This document shows, piece after piece, positions 1 through 6,545 of a stretch of DNA of 64,000 nt. Within the stretch, counting starts at the first letter, position 1. Each line of letters opens with the position of its first letter. The translations under genes and the position numbers were made by a program. The notes under the pieces are model-generated. The model saw nothing but the letters and a program-made list of their open reading frames with translations. It did no database searches and was not told the origin of the DNA. The stretch lies in the NCBI GenBank assembly GCA_964357925.1, contig CAYHMW010000002.1:1-64000 (forward strand), given 5' to 3'. This stretch comes from CAYHMW01 sp964357925. GTDB taxonomy: Bacteria > Patescibacteriota > Microgenomatia > UBA8517.

Positions 1-652
1 TTAATCCAAGTCTGTTTGCCCGGGTTGTCAAATAAAACAAAAGTTCATAACGCTTAAAAATATCTCTGAACGGTTTCACACCTGGATGTAGTAAATATTT
101 TTTACTGTATGCACGAAAGGCTAGGGGAGTATCCGTATACCATTTGCGAGCTGCAATGCTAAGAAGTGGAGATATTACAAATCTGTTAAAAAATACCCGA
201 TCATTTGGGGTATTTTTATGTTTTCCACCTTTTATAAACCTCGACCCCTGCGCATAATCATATCCCTCATCAAGTGCCTCAATAAATCTAGGAATTCGAC
301 TCACATCATCTTTGCCATTTCCATCGATTGTGACGATGCCTTTGTAACCCTGTTTGAGAGCCCAGGCAAAACTAAACCTGTATTGTCTAGATTGCCCCAT
401 CGGACCAGTCAACTTCGCGCGTACGCCCTGTTTTCTTATAAAACTTTTCTCGACTGATCCATCAGTGCTGCCGCCATCAGCGACAATAATATCGACCATT
501 TTGGAGTAAGGCTTCATTTGTGAAAGCTGACCCTTTATCCTCTCGCCCTCATTTATAACAGGGACAATTAGGCAATATTTAGCGCTCTTTTTTTTAAATT
601 CATAAACACTATACTCTGGCAACTCCCAACCTTTAAAATTGACATCCTTCAT
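1..652 (-). CDS. Family 2 glycosyltransferase, C-terminus cut by window edge
   Basis: The minus-strand frame is open to the left edge, leaving about 217 residues. The N-terminal third has the GT2 Rossmann pattern: LIVPVINEG, then ADGGSTDGS, then IDGNGKDD as the probable DxD-like metal/nucleotide site, followed by QGSRF and an RAYSKK segment typical of dolichyl-phosphate-mannose-synthase-like GT2 proteins. The enzyme should transfer a sugar from a nucleotide donor, possibly onto polyprenyl phosphate, at the inner membrane face. An in-frame ATG at 664 overlaps a TATAAT box (663-668), so ATG 652 is the better start, giving a leader of only a few bases. It is divergent from the cupin gene. The acceptor sugar is unknown. 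Confidence 0.8.
   Translation of the reverse strand, partial: MKDVNFKGWELPEYSVYEFKKKSAKYCLIVPVINEGERIKGQLSQMKPYSKMVDIIVADGGSTDGSVEKSFIRKQGVRAKLTGPMGQSRQYRFSFAWALKQGYKGIVTIDGNGKDDVSRIPRFIEALDEGYDYAQGSRFIKGGKHKNTPNDRVFFNRFVISPLLSIAARKWYTDTPLAFRAYSKKYLLHPGVKPFRDIFKRYELLFYLTTRANRLGL
189..217. repeat. Perfect 10-bp inverted repeat with T runs inside the GT2 gene
   Basis: AAAAATACCC (189-198) pairs with GGGTATTTTT (208-217) around a 9-nt loop. Both strands end in a T run, so the shape resembles a bidirectional weak terminator, but it lies within glycosyltransferase codons. No function is shown. Confidence 0.5.
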
Positions 653-662
653 ATCAAACCGC

Positions 663-668
663 ATTATA
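663..668 (-). promoter_or_regulatory. -10 box (TATAAT) for the minus-strand GT2
   Basis: TATAAT reads on the minus strand and ends 10 nt before ATG 652. It overlaps the alternative ATG at 664, which argues against that start. No clear -35 was recognised. Confidence 0.5.
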
Positions 669-706
669 TATCAGAAAGCATGTCTTAGTCCCTTTAGGAG
701 GAAAAG

Positions 707-1075
707 TTGAACGATGAAGCAATTACAGTGTTCGATCACGGTAGCGAAGCTGTAAGGTCTAAAGTAGTACAGCTCAGGATTGACACCGATTTCGGTAAGC
801 GCACAGGAAGTTCCCGAGAAATTTATATGGTTATACCGCCGCGAACAGCATTTTCGTGGCACCTCCATACCGGCATGGAGGAAACTCTTTCTCCGGAAAA
901 CGATGTACTCCTAGTCAAGACACTCGTCCCCACAGACGGTGGTGGGACAGCAACCATATCGCACACAATAAAGCGGGGAGAGAAATTAACAGTTTCACCA
1001 AATACACCACACCTCGTAGTTAATGAAGGCCATAACATTCTTTATGTACGGGCAGTGCAAACAATCACAGTGTAG
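707..1075 (+). CDS. Small single-domain cupin protein
   Basis: This 122-residue protein fits one cupin beta-barrel. Motif 1 is seen as WHLHTGMEE (His52, His54, Glu58/59) and motif 2 as NTPHLVVN (His102), which together would form the usual metal site. An IKRGEKLTVSP turn precedes motif 2, as in many cupins. The start is TTG with a textbook Shine-Dalgarno AGGAGG at 696-701, 5 nt away; this is unusual here because most unit heads lack a Shine-Dalgarno. It is a monocistronic unit closed by a strong hairpin at 1085. Substrate and reaction are not predictable: a sugar isomerase or a small-molecule binding role is possible, given the glycan genes around it. Confidence 0.7.
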   Translation: MNDEAITVFDHGSEAVRSKVVQLRIDTDFGKRTGSSREIYMVIPPRTAFSWHLHTGMEETLSPENDVLLVKTLVPTDGGGTATISHTIKRGEKLTVSPNTPHLVVNEGHNILYVRAVQTITV

Positions 1076-1084
1076 GAGGGAAAA

Positions 1085-1111
1085 GGGCTGTCACCTCGAC
1101 AGCCCATTTTT
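1085..1111 (+). terminator. Rho-independent terminator after the cupin gene
   Basis: GGGCTGTC (1085-1092) pairs perfectly with GACAGCCC (1098-1105) across a 5-nt loop and is followed by ATTTTTAT. It begins 10 nt after the cupin stop codon. Confidence 0.85.
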
Positions 1112-1208
1112 ATATAAACCGATTCCACAACTTCAAACATTTTACTTTTCACTCCAGGCATGGTACTATAGGACAATAGTCTAGGCTAAATATCGCAAGG
1201 AGAAATAA

Positions 1209-1592
1209 ATGAAACACCTAGCAATAGTGTATTTCTACAGTGAAGCTGGTGACATGCTTCACAATGGAAGTGCATTTTTGGAGTTTGACGATGCCCCTTC
1301 ATCATCAGATATCATGCATGGCTGGTACAAGCGGGCCACAATAGGGGAGTTCTTTAAAGCTAAAGAGGTCAGAGTATCCACGATACTTGATCTTCTACCT
1401 GAAGATCAAAATGATATTGTGGCATTGCGGAGAGACCAGGTCGTATCTTGGGATTCGCCTTTCTATGTATGCCGTCTTCCAATGGAGGATGAGTTTATGG
1501 CAAAATTAGCAATATTGCTGGAAACTCAAATCCAGGTTTTTACCTGGCAGCGTTGGGATGAAGAAGAGCCTAAACTCTACAAGAGGTATTAG
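1209..1592 (+). CDS. Uncharacterised 127-residue soluble protein
   Basis: I do not recognise the family. The protein is acidic and aromatic-rich with no signal peptide or membrane segment. It opens with a beta-strand-like HLAIVYFY stretch and ends in a charged WDEEEPKLYKRY tail. ATG 1209 has a good Shine-Dalgarno (AGGAG, about 6 nt upstream), and a TACTAT-like -10 lies about 40 nt upstream, so it is transcribed with a normal leader. It stands alone between two very similar hairpins (1085-1105 and 1611-1630), which suggests a self-contained cassette. The ORF is probably real given its start signal and flanking terminators; its function is unknown. Confidence 0.6.
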   Translation: MKHLAIVYFYSEAGDMLHNGSAFLEFDDAPSSSDIMHGWYKRATIGEFFKAKEVRVSTILDLLPEDQNDIVALRRDQVVSWDSPFYVCRLPMEDEFMAKLAILLETQIQVFTWQRWDEEEPKLYKRY

Positions 1593-1610
1593 GATAATAG
1601 GCTGGATAAG

Positions 1611-1630
1611 CGCTGTCCACTGCGACAGCC
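1611..1630. terminator. Hairpin between convergent units, probable bidirectional terminator
   Basis: GCTGTC (1612-1617) pairs with GACAGC (1624-1629). It lies between the stop of the plus-strand gene at 1592 and the stop of the minus-strand operon at 1642. The T tail is poor on both strands. The stem and right flank (CGACAGCCCAT) closely match the terminator at 1085. Confidence 0.5.
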
Positions 1631-1641
1631 CATGCTTTACC

Positions 1642-2466
1642 TTAATACACACTCTCTACAAACTCCAAAGTCTTCTCAATCTGCATCAGATGATCAACAT
1701 CATCTTTTAGAGGCATCTCAATCGATAGCCATTTATCGTATCCGTTTTGCTTTAAAGCAGCAGCAAAGGCTTCATGTTCCGTTTCACCATTTGGAATAGG
1801 TTTCAAATACGGTTCGCTAATATGAGCATGGTATGCGTAAGGCACGGCAATCTTTACGTCATTTTTATACTCCGCGCCACTTGATGCAATCGTACTTGCA
1901 TCCAAATTCAGTCCAAAATTCGGATGATTTACTTTTTTCGCCAAATCGACTCCTTCCTGCATAGTCAAAATATAGTCCCCTCCGTAGATAGGTGGATTTG
2001 GTTCTATCACAAAATAAATATTGTATTTTTTGCAATACTCGGCAATCTCCCCAAAAAAGTCAGCAGCAATCTTTGTCGCCTCACTATCCGACAAATACCC
2101 TTTAATTCGATTTTTTGGAGACCCAAACATGGCAACGCCAGCACCAAGTTCAGAAGTGACATCAGCCATTTTATTCAAGTAATCCAAGGTTTTCTTCCTA
2201 GTGCTCTCATTTTCAAAAATAGTTAACTCAGGATGGCCAAAGAGTAGGGAAGTGGTCGCAACAATTTTGATACCGTTTTTTTCCCAATAGTCTCTGTATT
2301 TTTTGATCTCACTTGCTGAAGTTTCTATAGGGTTATCCCAAATTTTAGAACAAGCAATCTCAATGCACCATATATCATGTTTCCTAAGAAGTGTTAATAC
2401 TCTTTGATCTTCGTCACGATCCCACGCAAGATTCGAAATAGCGAGTTTATATTTTGCTTCTTTCAC
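1642..2466 (-). CDS. Sugar phosphate isomerase/epimerase-like TIM barrel protein
   Basis: At 274 residues it matches the AP-endonuclease-2/xylose-isomerase-like TIM-barrel family in length. The expected metal-binding series is visible: FVIEPNP (Glu), LNLDAST (Asp), YHAHISEP (His) and LSIEMP (Glu), each at the end of a predicted barrel strand. Members isomerise or epimerise keto-sugars or polyols in the cytoplasm using a divalent metal; the substrate cannot be told from sequence. It is the last gene of a three-gene minus-strand operon (GT2, SDR, this gene) and overlaps the SDR gene by 20 nt, so the two are probably translationally coupled. A role in making or modifying an unusual sugar for the adjacent transferase is inference. 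Confidence 0.75.
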   Translation of the reverse strand: MKEAKYKLAISNLAWDRDEDQRVLTLLRKHDIWCIEIACSKIWDNPIETSASEIKKYRDYWEKNGIKIVATTSLLFGHPELTIFENESTRKKTLDYLNKMADVTSELGAGVAMFGSPKNRIKGYLSDSEATKIAADFFGEIAEYCKKYNIYFVIEPNPPIYGGDYILTMQEGVDLAKKVNHPNFGLNLDASTIASSGAEYKNDVKIAVPYAYHAHISEPYLKPIPNGETEHEAFAAALKQNGYDKWLSIEMPLKDDVDHLMQIEKTLEFVESVY

Positions 2467-3220
2467 TTTGTATAAATTCCTTCAAATCAGAAAGGACTTC
2501 TTGCTTATCATAAAGATATCCATTTGTCTTATTGTACAAATACGCATACTTTGACCGCATATTGAATTTAAGCGGGGCCTTCTCTGTAATTGTTTTAAGG
2601 TCCATATCTCGACAATACAATGCAACCTCTGCAGCCGTTGTTGGTTCCACTGCAAAATTAACAAGAGGAAGTGAATTTACAATTGCAAAATCAATATCTT
2701 TTTTGAAATTCTTAGTATGGTAAAACTGCAAAAGCGAATCTTTGTGAGTAAAGTCCAGTGCATTATCGTGAATCAAATCATAAACAAACCCCTTAACAAC
2801 ACCAGGTCCATATATTTGTGGACACCTGATAATCGTGTGGTTTTTAAAGTTTTTTCTTACAAACTCCTCCAGTTTAAATCTATGAAGTCCATAAGGTTCA
2901 CTCAAATCACTTTCACTTATCTCTGTATCCTCATCAACCCCCGATTTATTTGGGTAAACATCAACTGTTGATATCAATACAAATCTCGCGGCACTCACAC
3001 TTTTCAAGCAACCAACCAATTTCTCAATAGTATCCCAATCAGCCTTAAGGTCTTGGTTCGCCTTCCATCGAAGCGCTGGAGTGGCAGCCGATATAATAAA
3101 ATTGTAGTCTTTGCCGACAATCTCCTCTATGTTTTTTGAATTATAAAAGTCAGTAAAATCAAACTGAGTTTTTAAATTTCCACCCACAAATCCTGTATGT
3201 CCAATCAGTGCAGATTTCAT
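2447..3220 (-). CDS. NAD-dependent epimerase/dehydratase-like SDR with Arg in place of the catalytic Lys
   Basis: The 257-residue protein begins with a Rossmann nucleotide site, GHTGFVGGN (GxxGxxG). It has LISTVDVYP as the catalytic Ser/Thr strand and RCPQIYGPG as the substrate-side loop of extended short-chain dehydrogenases. At the catalytic Tyr the sequence is YGLHR, so the usual YxxxK motif reads YxxxR. This occurs in some extended-SDR subfamilies and may alter or preserve activity. The N-terminus is compact and there is no membrane segment. The start ATG directly follows the TAA stop of the GT2 gene with no gap. A nucleotide-sugar reductase or epimerase is the best guess. Confidence 0.7.
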   Translation of the reverse strand: MKSALIGHTGFVGGNLKTQFDFTDFYNSKNIEEIVGKDYNFIISAATPALRWKANQDLKADWDTIEKLVGCLKSVSAARFVLISTVDVYPNKSGVDEDTEISESDLSEPYGLHRFKLEEFVRKNFKNHTIIRCPQIYGPGVVKGFVYDLIHDNALDFTHKDSLLQFYHTKNFKKDIDFAIVNSLPLVNFAVEPTTAAEVALYCRDMDLKTITEKAPLKFNMRSKYAYLYNKTNGYLYDKQEVLSDLKEFIQSERSKI

Positions 3221-4210
3221 TTACCTTATATTGCGATGTTTTTTGCCCATGATTACAGACTTGTCAATGTCATCCGATATAAAGTAAAACGGCTCGTCTC
3301 GAGTTTCTGTAATTGATCGGATCAAATATTCAGAAATTAGGGCGAGTAGCGAAAACAAAACAAAAAACAAAACACTAAATACTGTCGAAGTACTTATCCA
3401 CCCCTGTGGCACTAGATGCTCCATGCCAAATACCACGACCAAAAAAACCATAAGACCAACATAAAATATATATGTCAAACTAACGGTAAGACCAGCAAGG
3501 CTCAATATTCTAATCGGCCGAAAAGAATTTGATATTGATGTATCCAGAATCTGTACAAGCAATGAAAATAAATTCTGCTTTTCCACCTTTTTCATATAGG
3601 TCCGCAAAGGGTTGTACGTAAACTCATATTTTCGAAGTCCGATTAAAGAATGTATGTAAATTATATTTCTAGCTTTTCGTCTAGTTCTCGTAATAGAGTT
3701 AACAGCCTTTCTGTTAAGTCCCAACAAGAAATTTTGAGGATCTCTGTATTTATGTGTCGAGAATTTATTAGTAACACCAATCAAAGTTTTATTTAAAGCA
3801 CCTGTGTTCGATAAACTATAATTAAAAGTACCAAATACTGTCTCGAAACTTTCTAGGAGTTTAGTCAATATCTTCACAATAACAGACGTTGGGTCTGTGT
3901 GAATGTTAAACAAGATCACATAGTCCCCGATGCAATTATCTAGTCCAGCAGAAAGTGAAACATCAATAGAATATTTCTTAGAAAGAACCAAGACCCTTGT
4001 ATTAGGATATTTTTTATACGTACCACGAACAACCGCAACAGTTTTGTCCGTCGAATTGCTATCAACCACAATAATCTCGTAAGGTACTCTTAATCTCTTA
4101 AGAATCTTATTAATTTCAATTACTTTTTTTTCAACAATACTGTCATCATTGTGTGTCACTATAATCACCGAAATAATAGAATCAGTAAGATTAAGTGGTC
4201 TTTTTTTCAT
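3221..4210 (-). CDS. Family 2 glycosyltransferase with C-terminal membrane hairpin (polyprenyl-phosphate sugar synthase type)
   Basis: The GT2 domain occupies about residues 10-210: SVIIVTHNDDS, IVVDSNSTDKT and an FNIHTD site in place of a classical DxD. Two hydrophobic segments follow at about 240-300 (LTYIFYVGLMVFLVVVFG and VFSVLFFVLFSLLAL), the layout of GtrB/DPM1-like enzymes that charge undecaprenyl phosphate with a sugar for use outside the cell. This would supply the GT-C enzymes divergently encoded at 4235. It is the first gene of the minus-strand operon, with a TATAAT box 6 nt before ATG 4210, so the mRNA is predicted to be leaderless. Confidence 0.8.
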   Translation of the reverse strand: MKKRPLNLTDSIISVIIVTHNDDSIVEKKVIEINKILKRLRVPYEIIVVDSNSTDKTVAVVRGTYKKYPNTRVLVLSKKYSIDVSLSAGLDNCIGDYVILFNIHTDPTSVIVKILTKLLESFETVFGTFNYSLSNTGALNKTLIGVTNKFSTHKYRDPQNFLLGLNRKAVNSITRTRRKARNIIYIHSLIGLRKYEFTYNPLRTYMKKVEKQNLFSLLVQILDTSISNSFRPIRILSLAGLTVSLTYIFYVGLMVFLVVVFGMEHLVPQGWISTSTVFSVLFFVLFSLLALISEYLIRSITETRDEPFYFISDDIDKSVIMGKKHRNIR

Positions 4211-4234
4211 TGAGGTATTATATTACAATCAATC
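4211..4234. promoter_or_regulatory. Divergent leaderless promoter pair in 24 bp
   Basis: On the minus strand TATAAT (4222-4217) is followed by 6 nt and ATG 4210. On the plus strand TACAAT (4224-4229) is followed by 5 nt and GTG 4235. The two -10 boxes are back to back, so both transcripts would start at or within a base or two of the start codon, and the two polymerases cannot bind at once. Confidence 0.65.
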
Positions 4235-6538
4235 GTGTTGTCGAATCTGAAGAAGATTATTAATAATAAAACTTTAACTTCTATAGTTTTAGTAGCAGTC
4301 CTCCTTCGCTTCATAGGTCTCATGCCCAATACCATTAACGCTGACGAAGCATTCACACAAACTTACTCATGGGATCTCGTTAAAAATTTTGTTGAGAACG
4401 GAGATATAAATCCTCACACGTTCAAATATGGAACTCTAATGTTCTATTCACAAGCACTTTTTTCTTTTCCAATTATTGTGTCAGCGTACCTTGTCGAAGG
4501 CCTCAATACGTCGCTCTCTTCAGATTTTACGGCAAAATGGCTTGAGTTTGGGCCATTCTACGATGAGGCAATACGAAAGTACGAAGATCTTTTAGTAGGA
4601 GTTGGCAGAGCACAAACCGCCTTTTTTGGTGTTCTTACAGTTCTAGTCGTCTACTTAATAGGCAAGAACTTATTTAATAAAAGAGTAGGGCTTGTCTCAG
4701 CATTTTTCTTGGCAATTACTCCGCTTCACGTACGAGACTCACATTATATTACGACTGATATTTTGTCAGTACTTTCCATTATGGTGGCGGTGCTCTTTAT
4801 GGTTCATCTAATCAAATCAAAAAAATGGAAATGGTTTGCTCTCTCAGGAATTGCCCTTGGTATTTCAACAACCATACGCTACTACCCGATTGCATTTTTA
4901 GCGTATCCAATCGCCATTCTATTGAGCTTTACTCCGACTAAATCATGGTTACTCAAAGCATTCGGAAGTGTAATCTTTATTTTTGTAGGAGTTTTCATAG
5001 GCGTACCGTTCCTATTTTTAGAAAAGAACGGTTTTGAGTTGTTAATGGTTGACTTGGAAAAATATGCACTGCCATGGTACAGCACCTCAATTTCCACCTA
5101 TGTCTTTTCACTTATAACTTCACTGCTGTCAGGTGGAAAAGAGTCCATCCCAGATGTAAAGCTGCTTTATCAAGCCCCATCTTCATTTCGCTTCATTCAC
5201 CTTAATTGGATATTTTTTAATGGCTTTGGCTTACTGCCCACCATTATAAGTCTCCTCGGGGCGATAGTCCTACTATTGAAATCACCAAAAAAATTTATAT
5301 TTTTGGCAACAATTCCTCTTGCAAACTTCGTGTATATAAGTTCATACATTCCTGCAACGTACGAGAGGCTAGTTATACCCACTCTACCCTTTTTGTCGAT
5401 TTTTGTTGCTATTTTTATCGACTACTTATATTCGATATTTAAGAAATTTTGGAATTTCGAAAGAGCAATTGTCTTAGTGGGTGTCCTTGTAACTATTACA
5501 GCTGCATTACCTTTTGAAGAATCACTTTCAAGTAGCATTGCGTGCAGTCAAAAAAGTATCCAGAATCAAAGCGCAGAGTGGGTGGATATAAACATACCAT
5601 TGGAAGCAAAAATAGGATATCTAACAATGGTAAGCACTCCATCATCTAAAACATACGCAGCCTGGGAGCCACTTGAACCACTCTATGATTTATCGCTAGA
5701 ACAAGCCAAGAGCCTAGGCCTCGACCATGCATTTATAAATGCAGGAAGATTGGATTACAACACATACAGCTTCTTTAACGAGTTTTTCATCACTTCATCG
5801 CCAATCTATGAAAATTCATATTATTCTTTAGTATTATCAGAGTACTTCTCGCGAAGCGAGCGATTAGGCATTGTAAGAAAACCTCTTCTCTGCGATGCCT
5901 CAAGGATTTACTATTACAAACTTCCAGTGACTCTCAGTGAGGGGACTCAGTCAGTCGCGTACTTTAATTTTGAAGAACTCAAGAGCACAGATTTATTGGA
6001 ATTGAAGAACGTCGATGAATCTGGAGTTGCAAAAATTTCCTTAAGTGAAAAAAATGGAAGAAATAAAAGTAATGCTTTGAAGTATGACCAAACCTCATTT
6101 GGCTTTACACCCTCAAGAGTTACTGTAAAAATAATTAATGTCACACCGGAAAAACAATATACCTTTTCGTTCTGGATGAAAGCAGTTGCAAACATAGACG
6201 GTGTGCTGCCGCAAGTGATTGGAAGGATCGACTTCTATGGTTCAGAACAAAACAATATTATTGATCAATTCGAAGAGGCCCTACTTTTGGCCAAGGAGGG
6301 TCCAACCCCCATTTTCTACGAAAAGAGACGAGAGCTTGATACTAAATTTGGGAATACCGATCTACCTGGCAAGCTGGTTGCACTATCGATCCCTTCAAAG
6401 TTAAACGAGGATTGGCAGAGAGTTGTAGTAACAACTGGTGCCCCCAATGACGCCAAGGTCGTGGTTCTATCAATCCAGCCAATAACCACAAATGCAAATA
6501 CTATCCTTATTGACGACGTGGCACTTCATACTAATTGA
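4235..6538 (+). CDS. GT39-like membrane glycosyltransferase with C-terminal CBM-like jelly-roll
   Basis: The 767-residue protein has a GT-C fold N-terminal part (about residues 1-430, roughly ten membrane spans). NADEAFTQ in the first external loop holds the acidic catalytic motif, and RDSHYITTD resembles PMT/ArnT (GT39) proteins. These enzymes use polyprenyl-phosphate sugars outside the membrane. After a hydrophilic stretch, residues about 570-767 form a beta-rich domain starting VAYFNFEE and ending ILIDDVALHTN, a closing strand typical of CBM4/9-like jelly-rolls. It would bind glycan near the active site. GTG start; a TACAAT box 5 nt upstream implies a leaderless mRNA. It is first in a six-gene operon. 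Confidence 0.75.
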   Translation: MLSNLKKIINNKTLTSIVLVAVLLRFIGLMPNTINADEAFTQTYSWDLVKNFVENGDINPHTFKYGTLMFYSQALFSFPIIVSAYLVEGLNTSLSSDFTAKWLEFGPFYDEAIRKYEDLLVGVGRAQTAFFGVLTVLVVYLIGKNLFNKRVGLVSAFFLAITPLHVRDSHYITTDILSVLSIMVAVLFMVHLIKSKKWKWFALSGIALGISTTIRYYPIAFLAYPIAILLSFTPTKSWLLKAFGSVIFIFVGVFIGVPFLFLEKNGFELLMVDLEKYALPWYSTSISTYVFSLITSLLSGGKESIPDVKLLYQAPSSFRFIHLNWIFFNGFGLLPTIISLLGAIVLLLKSPKKFIFLATIPLANFVYISSYIPATYERLVIPTLPFLSIFVAIFIDYLYSIFKKFWNFERAIVLVGVLVTITAALPFEESLSSSIACSQKSIQNQSAEWVDINIPLEAKIGYLTMVSTPSSKTYAAWEPLEPLYDLSLEQAKSLGLDHAFINAGRLDYNTYSFFNEFFITSSPIYENSYYSLVLSEYFSRSERLGIVRKPLLCDASRIYYYKLPVTLSEGTQSVAYFNFEELKSTDLLELKNVDESGVAKISLSEKNGRNKSNALKYDQTSFGFTPSRVTVKIINVTPEKQYTFSFWMKAVANIDGVLPQVIGRIDFYGSEQNNIIDQFEEALLLAKEGPTPIFYEKRRELDTKFGNTDLPGKLVALSIPSKLNEDWQRVVVTTGAPNDAKVVVLSIQPITTNANTILIDDVALHTN

Positions 6539-6545
6539 TAAACAG

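Noticed and set aside
6492..6545. Upstream start for the discoidin-GT-C gene
   Set aside because: It would lie inside the end of the preceding gene and add residues with no membrane-protein character. ATG 6546 just after the stop is the natural start.
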